A DNA stretch of 6,385 bases from a bacterium (GCA_021782195.1 JAJXVI010000151.1:1-6385), one strand, 5' to 3'; positions 1 through 6,182 are shown, counted from the first letter of the stretch. Program-made: numbers and translations. Notes: generated from the letters alone by a model not told the origin.

Positions 1-198
1 CACGGACCCGTCCGCGCTTGCGCCCGCAGCACCGTCCGCGCTTGCGCTCGTCGAATCGCCGTCGGCGGAGGCTGGGAACGCGGACGCCACGTCATGCCTT
101 GCGTACACGGACCCGTCCGCGCTTGCGCCCGCAGCACCGTCCGCGCTTGCGCTCGTCGAATCGCCGTCGGCGGAGGCTGGGAACGCGGACGCCACGTC
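1..198. repeat. 105-bp tandem repeat, nearly two copies
   Basis: Bases 1-93 are identical to bases 106-198, a period of 105 bp (35 codons, so it keeps frame). The array probably continues left of the window. Within each unit the 15-mer CCGTCCGCGCTTGCG occurs twice, 24 bp apart, and a third diverged copy follows, so the unit itself arose from a shorter repeat. Perfect identity over 93 bp implies recent duplication, ongoing gene conversion, or an assembly artefact. Confidence 0.95.
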
Positions 199-243
199 GT
201 TGCCCGCGCCCGCAACCGTCTCGTTGAGCGAACCACAAATCAT
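1..243 (-). CDS. Ala/Ser/Asp/Gly-rich tandem-repeat protein, partial (C-terminus beyond left edge)
   Basis: The minus-strand frame starting at the ATG at 243 is open to the window edge (81 codons). After a short unique start (MICGSLNETVAGAG) it enters two copies of a 35-residue repeat. Each full copy contains the pentapeptide ASADG three times. Strand choice rests on this: the third ASADG is written with different codons (GCC TCC GCC GAC GGC against GCA AGC GCG GAC GGG/GGT), including a Ser change between codon families, and the peptide is unchanged. The plus-strand frame over the same bases (2-307) has Leu to Glu at the matching place. First codon positions on the minus strand are also purine-rich. 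There is no signal peptide or membrane segment. The start is uncertain: the nearest purine-rich element (GAGGAG) lies about 17 nt upstream, which is far. It lies 121 bp downstream of the metallopeptidase on the same strand and could be co-transcribed. Function is unknown; low-complexity surface or linker sequence is one possibility. Confidence 0.5.
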   Translation of the reverse strand, partial: MICGSLNETVAGAGNDVASAFPASADGDSTSASADGAAGASADGSVYARHDVASAFPASADGDSTSASADGAAGASADGSV

Positions 244-364
244 GCGGGAAGTCGTGGTGTCTCCTCGGAACCTCGGCTGTACCGTTTCACGGGGCGAGCC
301 GCGATGAGACTGGCCTGAGAGTTTTCGGAGCGGCGAGGCCCGACGGGGGGGCAACCTGTGGGCG

Positions 365-1354
365 TCAGGATGCGAAGAGCGCTTCCAGGTAAAGGCACAT
401 CTGCGGGTCGCACTGCGCGAGCCTGGCTCGTCCGCCGTCCCTGTGGTAGTTTTCCACCGATTCTGCCCAGTACTCAGCCGGGTTGGTCGCTGCGTACGGC
501 GTGACGAACTCCTTGCGCTGTTCGGCGAACAGATTCCACAACTGTACCGAGAGCGGTTGGCGTCGACTGTGGCGGACCATGAACGTGTGATCGAATGCGT
601 GCGCAAACTCGTGACGGGCCGTGGAGTGCCCCCGTTGACCAAGGTTTTCACGGCCCACCACCATGAGTCGACGCGACTGATCGTACAGTCCGCGGACCAC
701 AGCCCACGGCCGGCCGTCAAACGTTTTTTCTCCAGGCGAGACGACGCTCAGCCCTTTCAGGCGAAGGTCGGTGAGGCTTTGCGATCTCTCGAGCACGATG
801 ACGCGAACGCCGAAATGCAGCACGGTGTCGAGCATCTTCTCGCCGAGGGGGATCAGTTCGTCGATCAGGAGCTGACGGCTTTCCTCATCGGGCGTGTGGG
901 CGATCATTCGATTGACGAGGTCGCGCAACGCTCCGCCAGGGCGAGTTCCGCTGCCACCCCTGAGTGGAACGCCGAGTTGGAGCACGGGAGGCTGGAAGCG
1001 TGACGTACCGCGAGGCTTTTCGTGGCTTACGTCGGGTTCGCCTTGCGTATCCTCGTCCTGCTGTTCTTTTCTGACGAGCTCCCGAAACTGCTGGAGCGTG
1101 TAGATGAGCTCACCGACATTCGACTCGTCTCGTTGGGTCTCCGGCGTGCGCCCGGCCATCTGGCGCTTCAGCTTTTTCAGCAGTTCCTTTGCTTCCGGCG
1201 AAAGATTGACGACGTCGGTATAGAGCAGTGCCTGCGCAACCGACTCATCGACTTCGCGGAAGAGATTCGGCTTGATGCTCTGGGGCGACTCGCGCCGAAC
1301 GATCTGGAGATGCCGCGCGTCGTAGTTGTTGAAGTTTGCGCCCTCGATTTGCAT
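365..1354 (-). CDS. Anthrax lethal factor-like (ATLF domain) zinc metallopeptidase
   Basis: A 329-residue protein. The C-terminal domain matches the catalytic domain of anthrax lethal factor residue for residue at the active site: HEFAH at 248-252 (zinc ligands H248 and H252, catalytic E249), followed by Asp as in LF (HEFGHAVDD). Then comes TPYAATNPAEYWAES, in which Y287 corresponds to the catalytic Tyr of LF and E294, seven residues on, to the third zinc ligand. The spacing equals LF's SYGRTNEAEFFAE. The N-terminal half (about 1-130) is unlike LF: charged, probably helical or disordered, with DVVNLSPEAKELL at 47-59. No signal peptide or membrane segment is visible, and there are no toxin-delivery domains. 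Its substrate cannot be predicted. I chose the ATG at 1354 because a TATAAT box lies between it and the upstream in-frame starts (ATG 1372, TTG 1387). The gene is divergent from the IscU-like gene. Family assignment is firm; biological role is open. Confidence 0.9.
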   Translation of the reverse strand: MQIEGANFNNYDARHLQIVRRESPQSIKPNLFREVDESVAQALLYTDVVNLSPEAKELLKKLKRQMAGRTPETQRDESNVGELIYTLQQFRELVRKEQQDEDTQGEPDVSHEKPRGTSRFQPPVLQLGVPLRGGSGTRPGGALRDLVNRMIAHTPDEESRQLLIDELIPLGEKMLDTVLHFGVRVIVLERSQSLTDLRLKGLSVVSPGEKTFDGRPWAVVRGLYDQSRRLMVVGRENLGQRGHSTARHEFAHAFDHTFMVRHSRRQPLSVQLWNLFAEQRKEFVTPYAATNPAEYWAESVENYHRDGGRARLAQCDPQMCLYLEALFAS

Positions 1355-1360
1355 GGCTTG

Positions 1361-1389
1361 ATTATAGCGCATCCACGCGCGCTTCAAAA
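1361..1389 (-). promoter_or_regulatory. Sigma-70-type promoter of the metallopeptidase, probably leaderless
   Basis: On the minus strand a perfect TATAAT (1366-1361) is preceded by TTTTGA (1389-1384, 17-nt spacer) or TTGAAG (1387-1382, 15-nt spacer, closer to TTGACA). The expected start site, about 7 nt downstream of the -10 box, falls on the A of the ATG at 1354, which has no Shine-Dalgarno. This implies a leaderless mRNA. No comparable promoter was found for the divergent gene in 1390-1650. Confidence 0.6.
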
Positions 1390-1650
1390 GGCGTCATGGG
1401 GGGCATCGTCGGCTGCCGCTATCATACGATGAACATGGATCCCACGTTTGTCGTTTGAACCCGCCTTTGCGAGCTCACTCACCGCTTGCGTTGTACGGCG
1501 ATGCCGTCGAAGACCAGCGCGCCTGCTGAAACCTGCCGAAAGCTCACGCCGGAGCCGGCCGAAGGCGAGCGGCAAGCCGAAAACGAATCCCCATAAAAGC
1601 GCCGCTCTTCCCGCGGCGCAAGAAAACGCAGTTTCAGGCGGACACCAGCC

Positions 1651-2094
1651 ATGCCTCCCTACAGCGACCTCCTGCTCGAACATTTTCACCATCCTCGCCA
1701 CACCGGTTGTCTTGACGGGCCACACGGAACGGCAACCGCAAGCAATCCCATTTGCGGCGATACGACCCGAATATTCGTCCGCGTCGGTGAGGACCGAATA
1801 CTTGCAGCGTCCTTCCTTGCCAATGGGTGCGGTCCAGGGATCGCCTGCGCGTCGCTGCTGCTTGACCAGGTGATTGGACGAGCAACCGTAGACGCGCTCG
1901 CGATCGATGCAACCGGACTCGCGGAGCAACTCTCGCTGCCAGGTTCGAAGAAGCACGCGGCCGTACTTGCGATAGACGCGCTGCGACAGGCTATCAACAA
2001 CGCTCACGAAAGCCTTCAGGTAAGTGCTCGGGAAAGCGCTCATGTGAGCGCTGCGATGCGCGTTCAGGGGTCCTCGCCACACACCGGAAGTTAA
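1651..2094 (+). CDS. IscU/NifU-like iron-sulfur cluster scaffold, variant lacking the third ligand Cys
   Basis: A 147-residue protein. Residues 4-118 follow the IscU/NifU N-terminal fold: YSDLLLEHFHHPRHTG at the start (compare the usual Y-x-x-x-V-x-x-H-x-x-x-P-R-N-x-G), NPICGD at 32-37 with ligand C35 and the conserved D37, and NGCG at 58-61 with C60. The third ligand region reads SKKHAAVLAIDAL (99-111), where the family has H-C; here it is H102-A103, so this Cys is gone. C20 and C66 are extra and could substitute only if the fold differs. The start is set by family alignment; the ribosome-binding site is weak (AGGCGG about 10 nt upstream). Residues 119-147 form an unconserved polar tail. Canonical scaffolds assemble clusters delivered by cysteine desulfurase, but no isc, suf or nif partner is in the window. 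It may be a carrier, regulator or degenerate paralogue. Fold is confident, function is not. Confidence 0.85.
   Translation: MPPYSDLLLEHFHHPRHTGCLDGPHGTATASNPICGDTTRIFVRVGEDRILAASFLANGCGPGIACASLLLDQVIGRATVDALAIDATGLAEQLSLPGSKKHAAVLAIDALRQAINNAHESLQVSARESAHVSAAMRVQGSSPHTGS
2035..2052. repeat. Perfect 8-bp inverted repeat with 2-nt centre
   Basis: AGCGCTCA-TG-TGAGCGCT lies inside the 3' end of the IscU-like gene. The arms are perfectly complementary. The 2-nt centre is too small for a good RNA loop, so a dimeric-regulator operator is as likely as a hairpin. It is about 180 bp upstream of the promoter at 2228. No second copy was seen in the window. Confidence 0.6.
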
Positions 2095-2227
2095 CAGGAA
2101 CGTAACAATCCACCAGCCTCGACAACCTGAAGGTCATTCACTGCAACATCTCCGCAAACCCGCATTTTGTGAGGGGTTTAGAGATGACTGTTGTGAAGGA
2201 CATTCAATATTCCACTTTCTTCCGCAT

Positions 2228-2256
2228 TTGCAAGATTGATATGGCGGTGGTATCAT
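2228..2256 (+). promoter_or_regulatory. Sigma-70-type promoter for the small hypothetical gene
   Basis: TTGCAA (2228-2233) and TATCAT (2251-2256) are separated by exactly 17 nt, matching the -35/-10 consensus at 4/6 and 5/6. The predicted start site near 2263 gives an 80-90 nt leader before the ATG at 2352, and it rules out the longer in-frame starts at 2169 and 2184, at least for this transcript. Confidence 0.55.
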
Positions 2257-2351
2257 CAGGGCGCCGGAACGGTGTCGCGCCGATTCAGACGATACAAAGG
2301 ATCGCTTTTGAAAGCGTCGGGCGGCGGCCACACGGCGAAAGGATGACAGCG

Positions 2352-2798
2352 ATGGACAGCAACAACATTCGAGTCGGCGGAGGGGTCCCTGCGTGGGGTG
2401 GAGTCTCGCCCCGCACGGTCAGCCCTGAGGTCCGGACCGAGTCGCGGGCCATCGCTGCCCCCGCAGACCGCGTGGAAATGAGTGGAGCGTCGGCACTTGA
2501 ACCTGCCTTGCCCTCCTGCGTACGGCCTGCACCCGGTAGCGTTGATACGTCCGCACCTCCTGTCGCGTCTGCCTCATCAACGGCCTCCTCTTCCGCGCAG
2601 GAAGTGTCTGGCACTCCGGTCCGAGGAGCGACGTTCGCCTATCCGCTTACGGTCCTTGCCCAGCTTGACGACGTGAACCCGCTCGAGCGCGTCGGCGAGT
2701 CGGGCGTGCAGCCGAGCGCACGAGGCCTCAGCCTGGTCGGCCTGGGAAATGCGCACGATTTTCTGGCAAACCCCTCGCGAATGTATCTCGGCGTGTAG
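2352..2798 (+). CDS. Small Ser/Ala/Pro-rich protein with FlgM-like motif, unknown function
   Basis: A 148-residue protein that I do not recognise. The start at 2352 (MDSNNIRVGGG) has AAAGGA 8 nt upstream and lies downstream of a good promoter. The ATG at 2343 would add three residues, and starts further up fall outside the predicted transcript. Residues 1-90 are low-complexity (Gly, Pro, Ser, Ala) and probably disordered. They include ADRVEMSGASAL at 38-49, which resembles the D-[KR]-V-x-[LI]-S segment that opens the sigma-28-binding part of FlgM. The C-terminal third (FAYPLTVLAQL, then NAHDFLANPSRMYLGV) is more ordered in composition. There is no signal peptide or membrane helix. The N-terminal part looks like that of a substrate of flagellar or type III export, but that is inference. 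No flagellar gene is nearby. The gene stands alone, 257 bp from the IscU-like gene. Confidence 0.6.
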   Translation: MDSNNIRVGGGVPAWGGVSPRTVSPEVRTESRAIAAPADRVEMSGASALEPALPSCVRPAPGSVDTSAPPVASASSTASSSAQEVSGTPVRGATFAYPLTVLAQLDDVNPLERVGESGVQPSARGLSLVGLGNAHDFLANPSRMYLGV

Positions 2799-3365
2799 CC
2801 GCTGACAGAGCCAAGAAGACATGTGCGCCCTGCGACCCTGCTGACAGACCAGCCCCTGAATGTGCTTGACAAGTCCCTCCCATCCAAAATCAAGGGAGAT
2901 CTCAGGGGGCTTGGGCGTGGGGAAACAGGAAATCTGACCAGAGCCTTCGCCTTGGGTGACTCCTCCAGCTATTCCAGTGCCCACCGCCCGAGCGCGGCGG
3001 ACGGGTGTTCGAGGGAGTCCTCAACTCCTCGTTGCTGACTTCGCGAGAAAGGTTGACAGCCCGAGCGTTCTTGCTTCTGGCGCCACGCCCCTGGCGGCGG
3101 CGAGCTCTGGGGGGCTCTCCTGATAACCACCGGGGCAAGTCTGAAGAACCTGGAAAGAGAAACTTCACTCGAACGGTTCCACCCGCAGGCCCGGGCTCGA
3201 CACGCCACGGCGAGGGAAATCGAGAACCTGCGATGTGACAGGAGTTCAGGTGCACAGACCGAAAGGACCCCTTTCCCACCCTCGTGTGCCCCGATTCGAC
3301 GGCACGACCTCGATTGGAGTCCCCTGCGTTACCAGGTAAATCAACTTGACGACATCAAGCTGTCG
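2799..3365. other. 567-bp stretch without a convincing gene upstream of the glycan operon
   Basis: Short open frames exist on both strands but none has both a ribosome-binding site and coding-like composition, except the 29-codon ORF at 3250. A GC-rich hairpin at 2980-3005 (CCGCC-7 nt-GGCGG, with an outer CCC/GGG) lacks a T-run, so it is not a standard terminator. TTGACA hexamers occur at 2866 and 3053 without a good -10 at 16-18 nt. The operon promoter presumably lies here, but I could not place it. Confidence 0.5.
3250..3339 (+). CDS. Possible 29-codon leader ORF before the GT2 gene
   Basis: A GTG at 3250 is preceded by AGGAG (3240-3244) with a 5-nt spacer, the best ribosome-binding site near the operon start. 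It opens a 29-codon frame ending in TAA at 3337-3339, 26 nt before the GT2 start. The peptide (starting MHRPKGPLSHP) resembles nothing I know. It could be a translated leader coupling into the GT2 gene, or the true GT2 start separated from it by a frameshift. No slippery heptamer for programmed shifting is evident. Confidence 0.2.
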   Translation: MHRPKGPLSHPRVPRFDGTTSIGVPCVTR

Positions 3366-4085
3366 GTGATTCTTCCCGTCTACTCGGAGACGGGTTCGGT
3401 GATTGAAACTGTGGACGCGCTTGAGCGTGTCGTACCGGCTCGCTGCTTGCACGAAATCCTTATCGTCATTGCGCCTGCGTCTTCGGAAGAAAGCTTTGCG
3501 GTCTGCCGTTCTCTCGAAGCAACCCGTCAGAAAGTGCGGTTGCTCGTGCAGCAACACACGCCCGGTCTTGGCTGGGCGATTCGGGAAGGGTTCGAGGCGG
3601 CCGCTGGCACGCACGTACTGATGATGGGAAGCGATAGAGAGACTGACCCGAAGGCCGTGCCTGTCATGCTCGACAAGCTGGTTGCGAGTGGAGCTGACAT
3701 CGTCACCGCAAACCGCTGGGTAAAGGGTGCGGGTTTCTCTGGCTACAACGGCCTCAAGCTCGTATTGAACTACATCTTCCAACAGTTGATGCGCCTTATG
3801 TTCCGCACCCCTCTGTGCGACCTGACATTTGGTTTTCGCGTGATGCCGACCGCCATGGTGAAAGCCATTCGCTGGGAGCATACTCGTCACGAGTTTCTGC
3901 TGGAATCGATTCTCAAGCCGCTACGCCTCGGGGCGAGAATCGAGCAGGTTCCTGTACGATGGGAAGCACGCACCGAAGGTGAGTCCAAGAACGAGGTGCT
4001 GGGACACGCACGATACTTCAAGGTAGCGGCGCAGCTCATGTGCGCTGGCCGTGACCGCATTCTGCTTCCAGGGGCTTCTTACTGA
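3366..4085 (+). CDS. GT2 family glycosyltransferase, dolichol-phosphate-mannose synthase-like
   Basis: A 239-residue, single-domain GT-A enzyme. Visible features in order: the first strand with ILPVYSETGSV (2-12); GLGWAIREGFEAAAG (67-81), matching the family's G-[LP]-G-x-A-[IV]-R-x-G; MGSDRETDP (87-95) in the place of the metal-binding D-x-D; D152-LTFGFR, matching the family's D-x-t-x-G-F-[RK]; and HEFLLE followed by RIEQVPVRW and GESK (about 175-208). Such enzymes load a sugar onto polyprenyl phosphate at the inner membrane face. This one lacks the C-terminal membrane helices some relatives carry. The usual V-D-D-G-S nucleotide motif is replaced by IAPASSEES (35-43). The start is uncertain: GTG 3366 is the first standard start after the stop at 3054, has no clear Shine-Dalgarno, and begins within the first strand (KLSVILPVY). 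Its stop overlaps the next ATG (TGATG). Donor sugar is unknown. Confidence 0.85.
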   Translation: MILPVYSETGSVIETVDALERVVPARCLHEILIVIAPASSEESFAVCRSLEATRQKVRLLVQQHTPGLGWAIREGFEAAAGTHVLMMGSDRETDPKAVPVMLDKLVASGADIVTANRWVKGAGFSGYNGLKLVLNYIFQQLMRLMFRTPLCDLTFGFRVMPTAMVKAIRWEHTRHEFLLESILKPLRLGARIEQVPVRWEARTEGESKNEVLGHARYFKVAAQLMCAGRDRILLPGASY

Positions 4086-5221
4086 TGCGAACCGCGATCA
4101 TCACGACAACCATCAACATCCCTGTGCTGCTCGAAGATTATATGCGTAATCTTCAACGGTATGGTCACTCCGACGTGTTTTTCGTCGTGATTGGAGACCG
4201 CAAGACACCGGCCGGCATCGTCGAGTTCTTGCGTGGCCTTGAGGCGCGGTACCCGTATACCGTCGACTACTGGGATCCTGATCGCCAGACTGCGTGGCTT
4301 GCGAAGTTTCCCGACCTGGCGGCGCTGTTGCCCTGGAACAGCATCCAGCGACGGAACCTGGCCTACCTTGTGGCAGCCGAAAAGGGCGCGGAGACCATTG
4401 TGACGATTGACGACGATAACCTCGTGACCGATGACGATTTCGTCAAGCATCACGGGGTCGTCGGTCAGCACCGGTCTTTCGACGCGCTGGTCTCATCGGA
4501 TGGCTGGTACAACCCTTGCTTTTCGTTGCGGTCAGATCCGCCACGCCGATTCTACCATCGTGGCTTTCCACACTCGAGGCGCTGGGCCGACGTGGAACTG
4601 ACAACGGCACCGGTCGCAGGGCGCATCGTGGTGAACGCCGGTCTGTGGCTATCAGCACCAGACGTCGATGCGATCACCCACCTCGAGGAGCCCCTTTCGG
4701 TGACGCAGCTCGTCGCGAGGGACGGGAGAATGGACGAAGTGCTGGCCAAAGGCACGTGGGCGCCGTTCAATTCCCAGAACACCGCATTCTCCGTGGATCT
4801 GCTGCCGTGCATGTACCTGCTGGTCATGGGGGATATTCTCTACGGCCTCAAGATCGACCGTTACGACGACATCTGGATGAGTTATTTTACGAGAGTCCTT
4901 ACGGATCATCTGGGCGACTACATGCAGGTTGGGCGTCCTCTGGTTCGTCAGGAACGCAATCCTCACAACTTTCTTGTTGACCTGTCTCGCGAACTGCCCG
5001 GAATGCTGCTTACCGAGAAACTGGTCGACACTCTACGTGCAGTGCGCCTGACATCGAGCACGTATCTGGACGGCTACCTTGAACTGGCCGATCAGCTTCG
5101 CCAGGCTGTGGTTGACGATCGTCGCTATACCCACGAAGAGGCACTCTATATGTTCAAGCTGACTCAGGGCATGCAAACCTGGGCGGCGGTGTGTCGAGAT
5201 CTTGGAGGCTTCCATGGCTAG
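4085..5221 (+). CDS. GT75-like protein related to plant reversibly glycosylated polypeptide / UDP-arabinopyranose mutase
   Basis: A 378-residue protein. It follows the RGP pattern along most of its length: N-terminal strand TAIITTTINIP (3-13), PWNSIQRRNLAYLVA (83-97), the acidic metal site TIDDDN at 107-112 (plant RGPs have DDDC), FYHRGFPHSRR (156-166, compare plant VRGYPFSLR), NAGLWLSAPDVDA (184-196, compare GLWLNIPDYDAPTQL), KGTWAPFNSQNTAF (222-235, compare KGTLFPMCGMNLAF), MGD then DRYDDIW (258-264) and DHLG (274-277). Plant RGPs interconvert UDP-arabinopyranose and UDP-arabinofuranose and glycosylate themselves on a conserved Arg; R159 in HRGFP is a candidate, by analogy only. It may be a nucleotide-sugar mutase or a transferase. 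No membrane segment or signal peptide is seen. The ATG overlaps the GT2 stop by one base, and its end overlaps the SDR start by eight bases, so coupling on both sides is expected. Confidence 0.8.
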   Translation: MRTAIITTTINIPVLLEDYMRNLQRYGHSDVFFVVIGDRKTPAGIVEFLRGLEARYPYTVDYWDPDRQTAWLAKFPDLAALLPWNSIQRRNLAYLVAAEKGAETIVTIDDDNLVTDDDFVKHHGVVGQHRSFDALVSSDGWYNPCFSLRSDPPRRFYHRGFPHSRRWADVELTTAPVAGRIVVNAGLWLSAPDVDAITHLEEPLSVTQLVARDGRMDEVLAKGTWAPFNSQNTAFSVDLLPCMYLLVMGDILYGLKIDRYDDIWMSYFTRVLTDHLGDYMQVGRPLVRQERNPHNFLVDLSRELPGMLLTEKLVDTLRAVRLTSSTYLDGYLELADQLRQAVVDDRRYTHEEALYMFKLTQGMQTWAAVCRDLGGFHG

Positions 5222-6182
5222 AATGCTGGTTACCGGCGGATGCGGGTTTGTGGGTCGACACGTTGTCAACCGACTGCTCGGGCAGGGACACGTGGTGGTT
5301 GTGGTTGACGATCTGTCAACCGGGCTTCCTCCGGAGGCGTGGATGAAGGGACCGGACGACCGTCTGGAGTTTCACCACGGTGACGTGCGCCGATACTTCG
5401 CAGAGCGTACCGGTGAGAAGTTTGACGAGGCCTGGCACTTCGCGGCCGTCGTGGGCGGACGCACGAAGATTGACGGCGACCCGCTGGCCGTCGCGATTGA
5501 TCTGGCCATTGACGCCGACTTTTTCCACTGGGCCGTACAGTCGCGCCCGGAACGCATCCTGTTTGCCAGCTCCAGTGCAGCCTATCCGGTGCATCGACAG
5601 CAGGAGGGCGAGGCGATTGCCCTTCACGAGGACCTCGTCGATTTCGGTGCCAACCTGGGGATGCCCGACATGACATACGGCTGGTCAAAGCTTACGGGCG
5701 AGTATCTTGGCCGCATCGCCGCTTCGCACTATGGCCTTCGTGTGGCTGCCGTTCGCCCGTTTTCTGGATATGGTGAGGACCAGGAAGACTGTTATCCGGT
5801 TCCGGCAATCGCTGGACGGGCCGCGCGTCGGGAAGATCCGCTGGTGGTATGGGGAAGTGGTCGACAGAGCCGCGATTTCGTGCACATCGAGGATTGCGTT
5901 GACGCAATGCAACTCGCCCTGGAGAAGATTTCTGACGGGTCCGGGGTGAACATTGGAAGCGGAAGGGTCACCAGTTTTCTTGAACTGGCAGCCCTGTTCG
6001 CACGTCTCGAGGGGTACGAGCCGGAGATTCGTCCCCTTGAGGACCGCCCCGTGGGGGTCCATTCCCGCTATGCAGACCCGACGCGACAGCGTGAGTGGCT
6101 CGGTTTTTGTCCCCGCATCTCACTCGAGGAAGGGATGGGTCGCGTTCTGGAAGCGGCGCGTGCCCGATCGGCCGTCCGCTGA
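5214..6182 (+). CDS. Extended-SDR NAD-dependent nucleotide-sugar epimerase/dehydratase
   Basis: A 322-residue protein of normal family length. The Rossmann motif is TGGCGFVG (7-14), with Asp at 32-33 ending the second strand, as expected for NAD(H). The catalytic set is SSSAAY (119-124) with Y155-GWSK159 (Y-x-x-x-K). RPFSGYGEDQ (about 181-190), SRDFVHIEDCVDA (219-231) and GVHSRYADPTR (about 281-291) are typical of UDP-glucose 4-epimerase and GDP-mannose epimerase/dehydratase relatives. VVGGRTKI (about 79-86) replaces the more usual A-A-H/Q-x-x-V-x-x-S segment, so I do not assign a precise substrate. The start is well supported: GGAGG (5204-5208) lies 5 nt before ATG 5214, and ATGGCTAG overlaps the previous stop. 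The in-frame TTG at 5202 is upstream of that site and unlikely. It probably supplies the sugar nucleotide used by the two preceding genes. Confidence 0.9.
   Translation: MARMLVTGGCGFVGRHVVNRLLGQGHVVVVVDDLSTGLPPEAWMKGPDDRLEFHHGDVRRYFAERTGEKFDEAWHFAAVVGGRTKIDGDPLAVAIDLAIDADFFHWAVQSRPERILFASSSAAYPVHRQQEGEAIALHEDLVDFGANLGMPDMTYGWSKLTGEYLGRIAASHYGLRVAAVRPFSGYGEDQEDCYPVPAIAGRAARREDPLVVWGSGRQSRDFVHIEDCVDAMQLALEKISDGSGVNIGSGRVTSFLELAALFARLEGYEPEIRPLEDRPVGVHSRYADPTRQREWLGFCPRISLEEGMGRVLEAARARSAVR

Noticed and set aside
2..307. Plus-strand frame through the 105-bp repeat, ending TGA at 305-307 (Pro/Ala-rich)
   Set aside because: It is open, but the sub-repeats change an amino acid in this frame and keep all five on the minus strand, and its unique tail lacks coding-like first-position bias. 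It is the main alternative if the minus-strand call is wrong.
18..318. Arg-rich plus-strand frames over the repeat
   Set aside because: Strings of Arg are typical out-of-frame readings of GC-rich coding DNA.
1448..1873. Plus-strand frame overlapping the start of the IscU-like gene
   Set aside because: Arg/Pro-rich, no ribosome-binding site, and its second half is an out-of-frame reading of the IscU-like gene. I see no other gene, tRNA or promoter in 1390-1650.
1384..2082. Long minus-strand frame across the divergent region and the IscU-like gene
   Set aside because: It lies antisense to a recognisable family protein and has no supported start.
2877..2898. CTCCC/GGGAG inverted repeat as a terminator
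   Set aside because: Only 5 bp of stem with a 12-nt loop and no T-run.
2823..3038. Plus-strand GTG-started 71-residue frame in the gap
   Set aside because: No Shine-Dalgarno and nothing recognisable; composition is only weakly coding-like.
2577..3279. Minus-strand frames over the hypothetical gene and the gap
   Set aside because: No ribosome-binding site and no recognisable domain; part is antisense to the better supported gene at 2352-2798.
3246..3890. Minus-strand frame antisense to the GT2 gene
   Set aside because: The GT2 motifs on the plus strand explain this sequence; the antisense frame is His/Arg-rich without domain features.
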